Shown piece by piece: positions 9,268 through 20,273 of a stretch of 64,000 nt of DNA. The position numbers and the translations under genes were made by a program. The DNA lies in contig SAXG01000007.1 of the NCBI GenBank assembly GCA_012932865.1, positions 186,001 through 250,000 of the forward strand, written 5' to 3'. The notes under the pieces are model-generated. The model saw only the letters and a list, made by a program, of their open reading frames with translations, did not search any database and had not been told where the DNA came from. Each line of letters opens with the position of its first letter. Positions within the stretch are counted from its first letter, which is position 1. This stretch comes from Amylostereum areolatum. Taxonomy: Eukaryota; Basidiomycota; Agaricomycetes; Russulales; Stereaceae.

Positions 9268-12203
9268 TTATTCCCCATCGTCCATACCATCCGATTCCTC
9301 CTCCGATGCGTCTTCGTACATCTCCACCCTCATCGTGAAGTCACAGCCTTCATCGTCGTCGTCACCACAGGGATCCCAGCCTTGATCGTCTTTTCCTCTG
9401 TCGCCTGGCCACCCAGGATGGATGAGCGTGACATCAGAGGCATAGTCCAAAGACGATGGTGAATCTGGCGGTGAAGTTCCTGTAATCGTTGTGTCTGAGC
9501 CATGGCCGACAGAGAAAAAGGCCATAAAACTCACCATAATCGGAGTTGTTGTCGCCCTCCAACGTCTCCAGCAGCATGGAGCTGACTTCCTCGTCCTTCG
9601 TACGTGCCCTCTTCTGCGGCTTTTCCAACAAGTCCAAGACTACCATCCCCGAGATCTCGTCCTCTCTCTTCCGCTTGGTGCTCCTGGTGGGCGTCTTCTT
9701 CGTCTGAGGAACTCGCGTCTCGGTGAGGAGCTTCGAGCTGACGACTGGTGCATACATCTTCCCGTGAGTCTTCTCGACATGGTCACACCACTCTATGGCG
9801 CTGGAGATCTCGACAGGAGGGGTGCAGTGCGGACACAAGAAAGACTGGTCGAAGGCACCCTTGTCGATATGGGTGGTCTTATTGTGTCGACTAAGGCAGT
9901 GACGTCTGGCGAACGGCTTGGATTTGTCGCACAGGAGGCAAACCCAGCTCTCTGGTCTATTCGCTTTCGGTGCCTCCACTGCCTTGGCTCCACGGCGTTT
10001 GGGTTTCTTGGCTGAAGTCGCCGAGATGGGGACGGCCAGACTCAGGGGAGTCCAATTCTCAGTCGCGTAATGGAGGAGCCAGACCATGGCGCCTTCTAAG
10101 CGGTCTTCGGCCTTGTTGTCGAATACAAGCTCCTCGGAGGTGCCTGAACGGTTCCCAAAGCCCGCCTTGCCAATCCAGTAGGTCAACAGGCAACCCATGT
10201 CCAATGAAGCATGATCGCAGCGACGCCTAGCCGGACGTGAACGCTGTTGAAGCTCGTCGGTCGACTTCCCCTCAGCTCGAAGCTTGTTGGCTTGCTCGAA
10301 GTATTCCTCTCGTGATTTCAGGAGGATGAGCTTGTGGAGGGCGCGTCTTCACTGGTCGAGAGCCGACTTCACCTTCGAGATCTGGCCTTTGTCTTTACTG
10401 AGCATAGCCGCCTCCAAAGCAGCCCGTCTTTCCGTGATATCCCTCCGTGACTCGATGCTGAGTTTCTGTTCTGGTGTTGCTTCAAGAGGGGCGCCGGAGT
10501 CGTTCTGCTTGGACAAGTCCCGCATGACCTCGAACAACGGTTCGTTCGTCTGTCCACCTGCACACGGCCCAAAACGCGTCCTGGAGAGGTCTGCTTGCAC
10601 GCGCTTGGTCTGATAGTTGTTCTCGTAGACCTTGGTCGTATGACTGGCGACGAAATTGCGCGTAGCCTGGGTGAGAGACTTGTTGTATTCGATGAGGGCA
10701 CCAACACGGAATGCGTAGAGACGGGCCATGGTGCTGAACCCTGTGTTGAACAGACTTATGCAAGTTAGTGAGACGCTCAGTCGAAGGGATACTTCGAGTT
10801 ATGTATTATACCTTATGCAAGTTAGTGAGACACTACAGTAAGGTATGTAAGCAAGAGAGAAATAAGTAGAAGGTATAAAGGATTGCTCACCTCAGTCGAA
10901 GGAATACTTCGAGTGAGGAGGCAGGACGAAATACGAGAGCCTTATATACCCAAACCGCTGTGCCATAAGAGCCAATCATAAAAGTCGTAAGAAAGTGGTG
11001 CCATAGTGTAGCATAATTAATCAGCACCAAGAGTGCGCTCAGTCATCCACCACCACTTTCATGTGAAAGCGTACAGTAAGAATCACATGCTCTGCACAGC
11101 CTCGCACAGCCGATTCCATATTGTTCCGGTTCTTCCCAGAACCCTCCGTTCCTTTCCGTCACATATTACATAATGTAGTTGAAGCTAGAGATCGTCCGCA
11201 TTACTATCTTCAACACCCTGCTACGAGGAGAACGCGTTGCAGATTACACCAGAAGGTTGTGTATGACATGGGGAAGATGGGCTTGTCGAGGAAATCTTCA
11301 CGCCATTTGAGATGGATGTAATCGACGTTTTCGAGGTTGGGACGGTGGAGAATCTCATCGACGGACTTGTATCCAGCCTTAAACGCGTTGAAATGGATGC
11401 CAACTACAAGAATGAGGTGGGTCAGGCAGAAGAGCGAGTACGGAAGGAAAGTCGTGGTGAATTGGAAGTTTTCGCCTTTCACATGCTCCAAGGCGTTAGC
11501 CCTAAGCTTATTGCGATTCACGGTAAACGTGGTGGCCAATCTCCGTCGGCCGTCTGCATCACAAACGAAAGCCACGACGACCTCTTCGTATTTCATGCCG
11601 ATGATCATGCCTTGGTGATAGCCAAAGGAGAAGAGAAGGGCGAGGGCGTGAAAGATAATTCGTTGAATTGGGGAGGTGAAGGGGATGAGGTCGGCACAAA
11701 GCCAGACGGTTTTGAGGATAAGTCCAATATCCGTGACGGTGAACTCGACTTTCTCGTAGTCCGATTTGGTGGAAAGACCCATGATTTCGGCGCCCTCGTG
11801 GTAAATCCACTGGCTAATCTGGGAAACAGGTCCTATATCCAAAGAACCTGGCGCAAGGGTGTCTTCAGGATACTTCAACACGACATCATAAATCGAACGA
11901 ACCTGGCTGATTGGTAGGGCACTTTAACGTCATCCAATGGTTGTCTGGGTGCTCTCTCATCGGCAACAAGATCTCGGCATCAGCTGCGGCTATCAACGAC
12001 TTCCAAAACGAGTTGAGCGACCTAGAGGACTTGATGGACCGCTCCTCCACCTCTTCTCTGTTGGCATCGTCAAGCAGAACATGCTGGTAGACGGAGGTCT
12101 CGACGTAGATCTGCAGGAGAGTCTTGCAGTACTGCATGGCAGTCGCGTCCTCGCGGCATAAGTCAACCCACACTTGGTTGGGATCGACGGTGGGATGGAC
12201 CTC
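9268..12203 (-). pseudogene. DUF3435 (FluG-like) / C2H2 gene, main part, disrupted
   Basis: Minus-strand segments read, in order: an N-terminal helical region (12203-11886); a core typical of the DUF3435 family, whose members are distantly related to tyrosine recombinases (11881-11216, with FHALALLFSFGYHQG and HLKWREDFLDKPIFP); a C-terminal catalytic-like part (10738-10352, with YAFRVGA and a late Tyr); then a C2H2-type finger region (CLLCDKSKPFARRHCLSRH). It ends after an intron (9534-9480) at 9268. Lesions: insertion of a solo LTR at 10744-11215; an in-frame TGA at 10349-10351 with homologous sequence continuing beyond it; and a frame change near 11895. Its first exons lie 19 kb away at 31469-31748. 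Not functional as it stands. Confidence 0.83.
10744..11215 (-). mobile_element. Solo LTR, 472 bp, with 5-bp target duplication
   Basis: On the minus strand it begins TGTTGAAG and ends GTTCAACA. It is flanked by identical CCCTG (plus strand) at 10739-10743 and 11216-11220. It has an LTR-type promoter (GGGTATATAAGG) and CTCGAAGTAT/TCGACTGAG repeats downstream. No coding sequence. It interrupts the DUF3435 reading frame; removing it with one CCCTG restores the frame exactly. Probably from a Ty1/copia-like element, judged only by its ends and size. Confidence 0.87.
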
Positions 12204-12277
12204 GAGTAGCATCAGTTGACTAGTTGCATCCGGCTGTGTAACTGGTTGCATCTGATCTGTCTCCCTCCCCAGGCACA
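12204..12277 (+). repeat. Left terminal inverted repeat of the 19.3-kb element
   Basis: Positions 12213-12277 match the reverse complement of 31394-31459 with few differences and one small length change. GTTGCATC occurs twice inside, a possible transposase-binding sub-repeat. The outermost nine bases (GAGTAGCAT) match only loosely (GTAGATGTT at the other end). Confidence 0.8.
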
Positions 12278-12764
12278 TCAAACCCCTATTTCATTTCAGA
12301 GCTTCAAGCTTCAGTACTTATCATTTCACATTACGTTTCATTCAAGACCTGCACTACATATATCCCAAGTAAGTATAAGTCCAATTACTCCCCTTGTCCG
12401 TCGCCGCCCGTCGCGCGCCGCCCCTCTCGACCCCGCCCCTCTCGACGCCCCTTCGTGCCCCTCCTCCTGCGCCGCCAGTCCCGCCCGCCTTCTCGCGCAC
12501 CCCTCGTTGGCCCCCGCCGTCGCGCCGTTGCGTCTCGACCCCCGCTCGTCGCCCACGCCCCGTCGTCACGTGCTCGCACTCGTCGTGCGCCGTGCGCCCC
12601 CTCCTCCCGCGCCGTTGATGCCCCCACGTAGTACGCGGCCGCCACTGTCCCGCCGTGCGGCGCACGCCGGGACCATGACGGCTGCGTGAGGATACCGGCG
12701 GCATCCACAAGCAAGTCAGATGGTCGTGCGCCGTGCGCCGGTAGGGTACATGTAACATACTATA

Positions 12765-14705
12765 TTACAAACGTCTATCGAACGGCGGCACTCCCGTCAC
12801 ATGCTCGTCGACCGCGAGTACGCCAAACCATCCATGCCCGCCGGGGATCGACGGCGCGAAAAACTCCATGGGCGCGAGATCCCGGTCGAAGTTGGAGCGG
12901 CATGGGCAGAGCGTCTCCATCTCTCGCAGTTCCTCGGCGACGATGGGGAGCCTCTGTCGCCACCATCGATCGCCCAGAGTATGCGCACGTACCATGCCTG
13001 GCTCGGCACTCTCACTTGGATACGTCCATAGCCCCTGCGCCTTAATTTCCTCTTGCGCGCCTCGAGGGCAAACCATATGGCCTAGCGTGCCGTCTCCGTC
13101 GCCCAGCAACTGGAAAGGCTCCCACAGCCAACGGTCGAACCCCCACGAGCGACGCGCGGGACCCTCGGGTTCCCGGTATTCGTCATGATCGCGAGGTATC
13201 GGCGGGCCCGACAGGAGCTTCAACCCCGACACGAAGATGTGCGGCAGACACACGTCGTAGCCGCACTCAACAGCGTCCGACAACCCGTCTAACAAACGGT
13301 GCAGCAGGGAAGCGGTGTCGTCGTCTTCGAACTGCAGGCGCTTCGCCGGGTGAACCAACTCGACGCGGGAGAGCCTCGGGACTTGCCCCAGCGAGAGGAG
13401 CGACGGCAGGCCCTCGGCCAAATCGTCGGCTGCGCGATGGGCAGCAATGAGGGTCACAGGTGAGAAGCGGGCGGCGTAGAGGCGCCCCACGCGCGTGCTG
13501 CTCGCGGACGTTGCCTGGACCACCAGCGTGTCGACTTGACGCATATGAGGAGGAGGGTTGGCGAGGAGGACGTCAAAAGGGGGACTCGGGGGGGCGTCCC
13601 AGGTAGCATGGTGGGGAGGATGGACGGGCCCCCGTAGGGCGAGCTGTCGAGACCCCCAGCGTGCGTCTTGGTTCCCGACGTCAACGTCGATGTGCACATG
13701 ATGGGCGAGGCGGGCGGGGACGCGTATCGACGCGCGGTCGATATCGTGCGAGATGGCGACGGAGGGGATCGGGAGGGATGAGGGGAAGAGAAGGAGGAAG
13801 ATGCCCTCCAAATGCATCATGTCACGGTGAGACCCGTCCACGGTCATTCAGTGCTGGCAGCTGGGGAGGACTTCGCAAACGAGGAGGGCGCGGTGGACGA
13901 GCATTGTCTCGTCCGCAATTTCGAGGTGCTCCAAGCGAGGGAGGGCCACGCGCATGTCGGAAGGGGGGCACATGGCACCTCGTACGAGCGGGAGGGCGTA
14001 CGCCAACGTCAATTCGCGAAGCTGGGGGAGAGACGCGAGGGTGGCCACGAACTCGGAGGTGGTTGTCCATTGGCGAACACCGAGCAGATCCACGCGCGCC
14101 AGACCGGGGCTGAACCACGATGAAGTTGGAGACAATAAAATGCCTGAGAGTTTGAGGGATGCGAGCCCGGCAATGGCGTTGGGCGGCGGGTTGGGGAGGG
14201 TCGCGTCGTGCTCCGTCCAGACATTCTGGCCCCACCTGTCTCGATCCACGGCGGGAAGAGCCCAGGGAACGCGCTGGTCGGACGTGAGAGTGACGCAGCG
14301 TAAACTGGATGTGCATGCGGCGACGAGGCGATCCGGGGGGCAGTCGCGGACGGACGCTACGATGGACCGGAACGGACATTGAAGACCGAGGAGATGGACG
14401 ATTCGGGCGTGCCAGCCAGCCGGAAAGACATCGCGGGCGACATCGCGCGGGGACTGCGGCATGCTCTGTAGGTCGGCGGGGTGGTTCCCTAGGCGTTCGA
14501 CGAATAGGTCGAACCAAAATTGTGACGCGATCGGGATTATGGACCAGAGAGCGCGGTCTGCGATGGCACATGCATGCCACCGCCGACAGACGTGCGTGGC
14601 CGAAATCCATGGCCCTGGATGGACGAGGATCCCCGTGCTGGTCGAGGTGTCGCGGAGATGGCGGAAGACCATTTGAAGCACTTCGGTGGGGAGGGCGTCA
14701 GACAT
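12765..14705 (-). pseudogene. F-box protein gene with in-frame stop
   Basis: From a Met at 14705 the protein starts SDALPTEVLQMVFRHL, then ISATHVCRRWHACAIADRALWS. This is the usual agaricomycete F-box, the part that docks to Skp1 in SCF ubiquitin ligases, followed by Leu-rich repeats. A TGA at 13848-13850 stops the frame after about 285 codons. The very next codon (ATG, 13847) continues in the same frame for another 360 codons to 12765 with similar composition. One gene of about 645 residues with a nonsense codon is the simplest reading; read-through or two proteins are less likely. An acceptor-like CTCCAG just upstream of the start suggests a 5' intron. It lies inside the 19.3-kb element. 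Confidence 0.6.
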
Positions 14706-14966
14706 GTTGAGCTGGAGATCTGTTAGCGAGAAATGCAAGCGAATGGTGATCAACATACCCGGGCAATCGACGAATATGCCGGGAGGGGGTAGGTTACAGC
14801 GATTATCGTCGTTGCGCTTGGTGGACGAAGGGCAGAAAATGTTGAGGGACGGCGATTGGACCGGCCTCCATGGTTGACACCAGAAGCCGGGCCCGGACGA
14901 GGAACCGATTGCGCGCTGAGCGATCTAATGAGACCAAGTCCCCCGGAGCCCTAGATCGGTCGGACA

Positions 14967-15247
14967 CCGTTAACGTGTCCGCGCGAGGAATCCGTTAACG
15001 TGTCCGCCCAAGAAACCCGTTAACGCCTCTGCGCGAGGAATCCGTTAACGTGTCCGCCCAAGAAACCCGTTAACGCCTCTGCGCGAGGAATCCGTTAACG
15101 CGTCGGCCCAAGAAACCCGTTAACGTGTCCGCAAGAAGCCCGTTAACGCCTCTGCGCGAGAAGTCTGTTCACGCCGCGCAAGAAATCTGTTAACGCGTTC
15201 CCCCAAGAAACCCGTTAACGCATTTGCGCGAGAAGTCTGTTCAAGCG
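14967..15247. repeat. GTTAAC minisatellite, alternating 24/26-bp spacing
   Basis: GTTAAC occurs ten times from 14969 to 15214, with two degenerate copies (GTTCAC, GTTCAA). Spacing alternates 24 and 26 bp in the first part, giving a ~50-bp higher-order unit (CGCGAGGAATCC versus CCCAAGAAACCC linkers). It becomes irregular to the right. Non-coding. Confidence 0.85.
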
Positions 15248-15607
15248 GATAAGACAACAATCATCCAATATCCATAGGCCAGACCGCCGCGAGTTGACAC
15301 TCACGTGAATCCGGTGTCTTCGAAAAGAGTCGTCCCTCATTGTCACCCCACCCTCCCACTGTGTACTTTTTGTTCCCCATAATAATACATCCATTCTGTG
15401 AAGGCAATCCGTTGAGCGCGCTACGCCAAACCCCCCTGTATACAGAGCCCATGGCATACCTTTGCGTGGTTGAGTGTGCCGTGCTCGCCGCCATGGAGCA
15501 GGGGCCATGGTCCGGAGTCCAATCCAAACCGCGCGAAAGCCACACGCATCCATATGAATAATAATATTTCTAATGTCATACACCCAGCACCCACTCCCTG
15601 ACCACCC
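15248..15607. other. Non-coding stretch between minisatellite and KDZ gene
   Basis: No supported gene. It contains CCATGGTCCGGAG (about 15506), also present near 56822 in other repeat-like DNA, so part of it is probably dispersed repeat sequence. Confidence 0.35.
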
Positions 15608-17618
15608 TTACCAGTCCGACACATCAACCACGCCCGCGAAATCCTTTAAACACTCTTCCAGAAGACTCCGATAGTTATGACTTTGTCTAGCGCGGGCGTC
15701 AGCCGGGGCACAACCAGTGTGGTACTCAGAGCTTACTTTCGACGATACGCCGCCTCGCCGGCCCTGTTGGCCACTACAGATTCTTTCGCCAGGCCATACC
15801 ATTGTTCTACCTTTGCGCGAAAGAAGCGCACGATACGGCGCATCTCCCGCTCTAGCAAGGCCTTTTCCTCGGTCCACCGGGCCTGCAGTGCCCGCGTCCG
15901 AAACCAGTGTACCTTCAGCACTAATAAAGAAGCCGGCATGAGCATGTAGGACTGAGTTTGGTCCACACAGCACGTACTTTCCCCGCAGTACTTCTTCACT
16001 TTGCCATCGTCTTGGTTATGAACAAAGGTGAAGTCGCTCCAGACCCAGGAAGGGCTGGTCTTCCCCTCCCCGAGCGTGTCCTTGTCTGATGCCACCGCGA
16101 ATGCCACAACGTCCTCTCGCGCCAAGGGCCGATACTTCTGGTCCTCTGGCTTCATGCCGAGGCGCAGAAGAGCCAGCCTTGCGCGACGATATCAGTCTGC
16201 AGCTAAGGCGACTGCCGCTCTCTTGCGTTCCTGCTTCGCAAACTCGCGCAAGTTCTTCTTGACACCGGAGACGTTGTGCGCTCCCCTGAGCAAGGCGTAA
16301 GATGTGATCAGTTGGACCCAAACATCATCCAGAGCCTCGTTGGCTTCACCCTCCCGCAGCATCCGTTCTGCGTCCACCGCGCCCTTCGCCGCCGCTGTTG
16401 CTTTGAGTTCCTCCCCCCAATGGCAAGGAAGCTCCACCGTCGCTTCCGCCACGTCCTTCCACAGAGCGCCGCGTACCCCGTCATCCCGATTCGTACCGTC
16501 GTCCTCCTGCCTCCTCTTCCGCGTCTGGCCCGTTGCTTCCTTCCCGTCCCCGTATCCCTCCTCCAGCTTATCCTCCACCTCCTCGTAACCACCATCCGCC
16601 ACATTTTCCACAGCCAACTCAGACGCCGCCACCTTCACGACGTCCAAGAATAAACGCCGCATTTCCGTCCAGTCTTCGAATCGTCGCCACCAGTTCTTCT
16701 TTGCCTCCTTCGTCGCTTTTGTGTCGGCTTCAGGGTCGTTCTCGAGCTTCTTCAGCAGCTGTGCCCTGCGCAGAACACTTTGAGCCGTCGTAGCGTCGCC
16801 AAGGATGCCACGTACCTAGCCTCCTCCAAAGCGATCCCCTCTGATATCGTTCCTGCCAATCCCGCCGTCACATCCTTACGACTGGCCGACTCGCTCAACA
16901 TTTCCAAGGCATCCTTTTGAGTGAACCCTGGCCATTGGTCAGTCCAATCGCCCCGGAAGCATGCGCCTCAGCTCACCTTTCGTCGCGCTGGTGCTCGGCT
17001 CGTACGGATTGTTCAGCCCTTTGTGGTTCTTGAAGTCCGTAACCTTGCTGAGCCACTCCTTCTCCTCATCTCTCCATTTCACCACCGTCTCAGCCTCCAA
17101 CCCGCCCTCGACATCCGCCACCACCGCGTTCACGACGCCAATTTGTTCCACAGCCTCCTTGTGCTTCCTCACGCACGCCTTTCCTACGAAACGTCAGTAA
17201 AAACTATATTGGACCATCACTTGCGATGCTCACCCACTCCCACCGTCCTACGCCAATTCATGTCGCCATGGTGGTCGTTGATTCTGTCGTGGCGGTGACC
17301 CGAAGTCATCTCCCGCGTGCTAGCCCCGAGCGCGTTCAGCGTCGCCCAAATCCGCTCTTGCCCTTCCCCATCTGTGCGCCCCAATCCAGGTAAGAAGTTG
17401 CAAGAGAAATTATACCTGCACCCCGGCTTGTGCCCCGGGAGGTGAAACTTCCCGATAACCCGGATAATTTTTGGCCAATCCAGATTTGCCAGGGATTTGC
17501 ACTCGGCAACCGCCTTTTTCAACTCGAGCATCCGCTTCTCGAAATTGATGCAGTATTGGCACCCGATGTCATATGCGAATATGTGCAGCGACAAGGTCAT
17601 CCACGGCTGCAGCCCTGA
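15608..17618 (-). pseudogene. KDZ transposase, 3' part, with nonsense codon
   Basis: Exons 17618-17234, 17183-16977, 16927-16816, 16765-15978, 15919-15737 and 15686-15608 join with GT-AG introns of about 50 nt. The first encodes the hallmark KDZ core (FAYDIGCQYCINFEKRM, IGKFHLPGHKPGCRYNFS, GEGQERIWATLN). Later exons give the helical C-terminus (WTEEKALLEREMRRIVRFF) and the stop at 15608. The 5' part is missing: sequence is cut at 17618 by the gypsy LTR, and the right flank of that retrotransposon does not continue it. A TGA at 16192-16194 interrupts the frame between LAAD and YRRARLALLRLG. KDZ enzymes are DDE-type transposases of fungi and other eukaryotes. Not functional. Confidence 0.86.
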
Positions 17619-18038
17619 TGTCACGGATCGCTCCATTTCTCTCTTCGTTTGCAGACCTCGTACACGCGACGTGTCACGGCACATGACTTTCCCTTGCATC
17701 ACATGCTTCAACGACGTCATTGCCCGGACTTCCGAGCGGGGTTCCGCATCCTTATCTATGACATCACTGCTCCGGACCTTCGTCCTCCGCCCCATGACTC
17801 CTTTCCTATTGTTCCCCCCGCTCGCACCACTATCGCATCGCATCGCACCATCGTTCCCACTTGTATATAAGGACAGTGTTTCTCTTCCCTTTTCCCTAGA
17901 CTGTCCATCTCGTCATACGGTACTGTAGCGCACGTTGCACTACCCTAGACCCCGGCACTCTCGAATCTATTCTCTTCTCGCTCCTCCCATCGTCGCGACT
18001 TAGGCGGTTCATCGGTCTCATAAACTGCGTTTCTGACA
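17619..18038 (+). repeat. 5' LTR of gypsy element
   Basis: 420 bp, TGTCACGG...TTTCTGACA, with TATA-like GTATATAAGG near 17863. It cuts into the KDZ transposase exon on its left. The CCTGGACAGTCTACC that follows is the likely primer-binding region, although its tRNA was not identified. Confidence 0.93.
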
Positions 18039-18039
18039 C

Positions 18040-19245
18040 CTGGACAGTCTACCCTACGCCTACCTCGCACCCCTCTCTCCATCTACCTCTGCCGTCTCTA
18101 CGACGTTAAAAACTCCCACCACGGACCTCCCGAACGCACCGGTCTTCCTCCCGTTCAACGGAAAGCCGATCACCCCCGGCGACGACGCACCACTCCCCTA
18201 CCCTTGGTCCGACGCCGTCACCGTCAACTGCCTCGTCCCCGTACAGAACCTCTGCAAGAAAGATCCCTGGACCGCGCACGGTCTCAACTTCCGCATCTTC
18301 GAGTGGAGGTGGCACAAGGCTCACGGTACTGTCGTCCTCGCCCTATACGTCCGGATCACTACGTGCATCAACGTAGATCTCGAACGCCTTGAATTCACCC
18401 TCCACGCCCCCACCTACCACACATACCTCATCCAAGACGCCCCCAACCCGATCCTCCAAACCAGTTTCACCTCCGTCTCCCAGTTTAACCGTCGGACCCC
18501 CGAATCCACCCCGCCACCAGTCCTCCGTCCCACCATCAAGGGTAAGACCCTTCGTCGCCGCCACCACGAACATAAGATCCGCCAGGCAGTAAAAGCCGGC
18601 TACCTCACCAAGAAACTCCTCGGCCGTCGCCCCATCGCGGCGGACTTCTTCTAGACCATCATCACGTCCTCCACAGCCCCTCGTCCCCCCACCCCGAACC
18701 TTCCCCCAGGCGTCTTTCGAGACTACTGTCCCGAAGAATACTATATCCTCACCTCGCAGCAGACTAAGGAATCCGTACGTTGGCTACACGACGAACCAAA
18801 CCGGCAACGTCGAGACTGGTACTTCGACGACCGCGACGAACAACCCTACGTCGAAGAATCGGATTTTGCCACCGCTGCGGACGTTCTACAGCGCTTCCTG
18901 AACCCCCCTCCGACCAACTCGCCCCCACCCCGTCGACGTACTGTAATTGAAGTCCCAGAAGGGATCAACCACAACGACACAACTGGGAAGTGGTACGCCT
19001 ATAGACGGAACAAGAACGGAACCCCAGGACGATCAGTAGTTGAGTGGCAGCCCACTTCGTTCAGTCCCGTCCAAGATCACTGGTCGTGGCATCATAACCA
19101 GCAATTCCTCACCCCCGCCGACTTCCTTGTCGCAAAACAAGTTGAGGACGAAGTTGAAGAAGCAGAAGAACACCGACGAGAAACTCTACGCCGCCTTGAT
19201 CAAGAACTCGCCCAATCCCTCACCGTCCCCCTCCCCTTCGACAAG
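18040..19245 (+). other. Open frame without ATG upstream of gag
   Basis: In the gag frame the leader is open from just after the LTR to the gag Met, apart from a single TAG at 18652-18654. No in-frame ATG occurs before 19246. The translated sequence looks like real protein, with Trp/Tyr/Phe-rich ordered stretches (WRWHKAHGTVVLALYVRI) and then acidic helices. It is probably an N-terminal Gag domain reached by a start elsewhere, by splicing, or lost in this copy. Confidence 0.5.
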
Positions 19246-20271
19246 ATGTCCGACGCCGAATCCAAACCTGCCGTCTCCAAGCGGGAGATCGGCCCCAAGC
19301 CAAAGCCATTCAAAGGCGATAGACGCGACACCCTCCAGTTCTCCCTCGAGCTCCGCATGTTCCTGCGCGTTAACAAGGATGTTTATGCCACAGATGACGC
19401 CAAGATGATGCTCCTCCTCAGCCTGATGGAGGACGACACAGCGAAAGCCTGGGCCACGCATCGCCGCATGGAACTCTTCGCCGACGAAGACGAGAAGGAA
19501 GACGCCGACACCCTCGACCCCACGCCCCCCACACTCCACTATAGCTCCTACAAAGAGCTCTTCGAGAGGTTTGGCAAAGACTTCGTGCCCGTCGATCCGA
19601 AGATAGAGGCTCAGCGTAAGATCAACGAGCTCGCAATGACCACCCGGGACGTCACTGACTTTATCACCGAGTTTGAGATGCTGGCAACCATGTCAGCGTA
19701 CGACGACGAGGCGCTAATCCACTTTTTCAAGAAGGGACTGCAGCGTGACCTCGGCAAGCAGGTGGCCCTGTCGTACCCGTTCCCCACCAAGCTCGCGGAG
19801 TGGAAGGAGCGCGCCCGCCGCATCAACCACCAGTGGCTCGAAGAGAACCCGGAGAGGAAGAGCAGTCAGTCCAAGGGGGCTGTCGCGCTCACCTCGAACG
19901 GTTCGACCAACGACTCCTCGTCGCGCCGAGTCGGCGCCTTCACCAACACCTCGACCCGCCCTGCAAAGCTGACGGACGACGAGCGCGCAAAGATGATGCG
20001 CGAAGGCAAGTGCTTCATGTGTCGACAAGCCGGTCACGTCTCTCGCGACTGCCCCAACCGCGACTCGAGCGCGCGACGGGTGGGCGCAGTAGAGACTGGG
20101 TCCAAGGCCCCTCCCCTGCCGACGAACACGGCTCCATCCACTGCGAAAGCAGCTCCCGACCCATCCAAAACCATCGCGGCGATCACTCGCCAGCTGAAGG
20201 ATCTGGACGCGGAAGGCAAGGAGCAGGCAGTAGCGCTGTTGAAGGACATCCTGGAATCGCAGGATTTTTGA
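19246..20271 (+). CDS. Gypsy Gag polyprotein
   Basis: 341 aa from the Met at 19246. The central region resembles the retrotransposon Gag capsid fold (FKGDRRDTLQFSLELRMFL, then DFVPVDPKIEAQRKINEL and FKKGL). It is followed by a Ser/Asn-rich linker and one CCHC zinc knuckle, CFMCRQAGHVSRDC, that binds the element's RNA. It ends at TGA 20269-20271, immediately after a run of five T. Pol lies in the -1 frame and is open across this stop, so a -1 frameshift is likely. The upstream frame is also open (see 18040-19245), so the true N-terminus may be longer. Confidence 0.88.
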   Translation: MSDAESKPAVSKREIGPKPKPFKGDRRDTLQFSLELRMFLRVNKDVYATDDAKMMLLLSLMEDDTAKAWATHRRMELFADEDEKEDADTLDPTPPTLHYSSYKELFERFGKDFVPVDPKIEAQRKINELAMTTRDVTDFITEFEMLATMSAYDDEALIHFFKKGLQRDLGKQVALSYPFPTKLAEWKERARRINHQWLEENPERKSSQSKGAVALTSNGSTNDSSSRRVGAFTNTSTRPAKLTDDERAKMMREGKCFMCRQAGHVSRDCPNRDSSARRVGAVETGSKAPPLPTNTAPSTAKAAPDPSKTIAAITRQLKDLDAEGKEQAVALLKDILESQDF

Positions 20272-20273
20272 AA

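Noticed and set aside
12385..12760. Several Arg/Ala/Pro-rich frames on both strands
   Set aside because: Simple GC-rich sequence inside the left end of the element; no conserved motif, and frames overlap in all phases.
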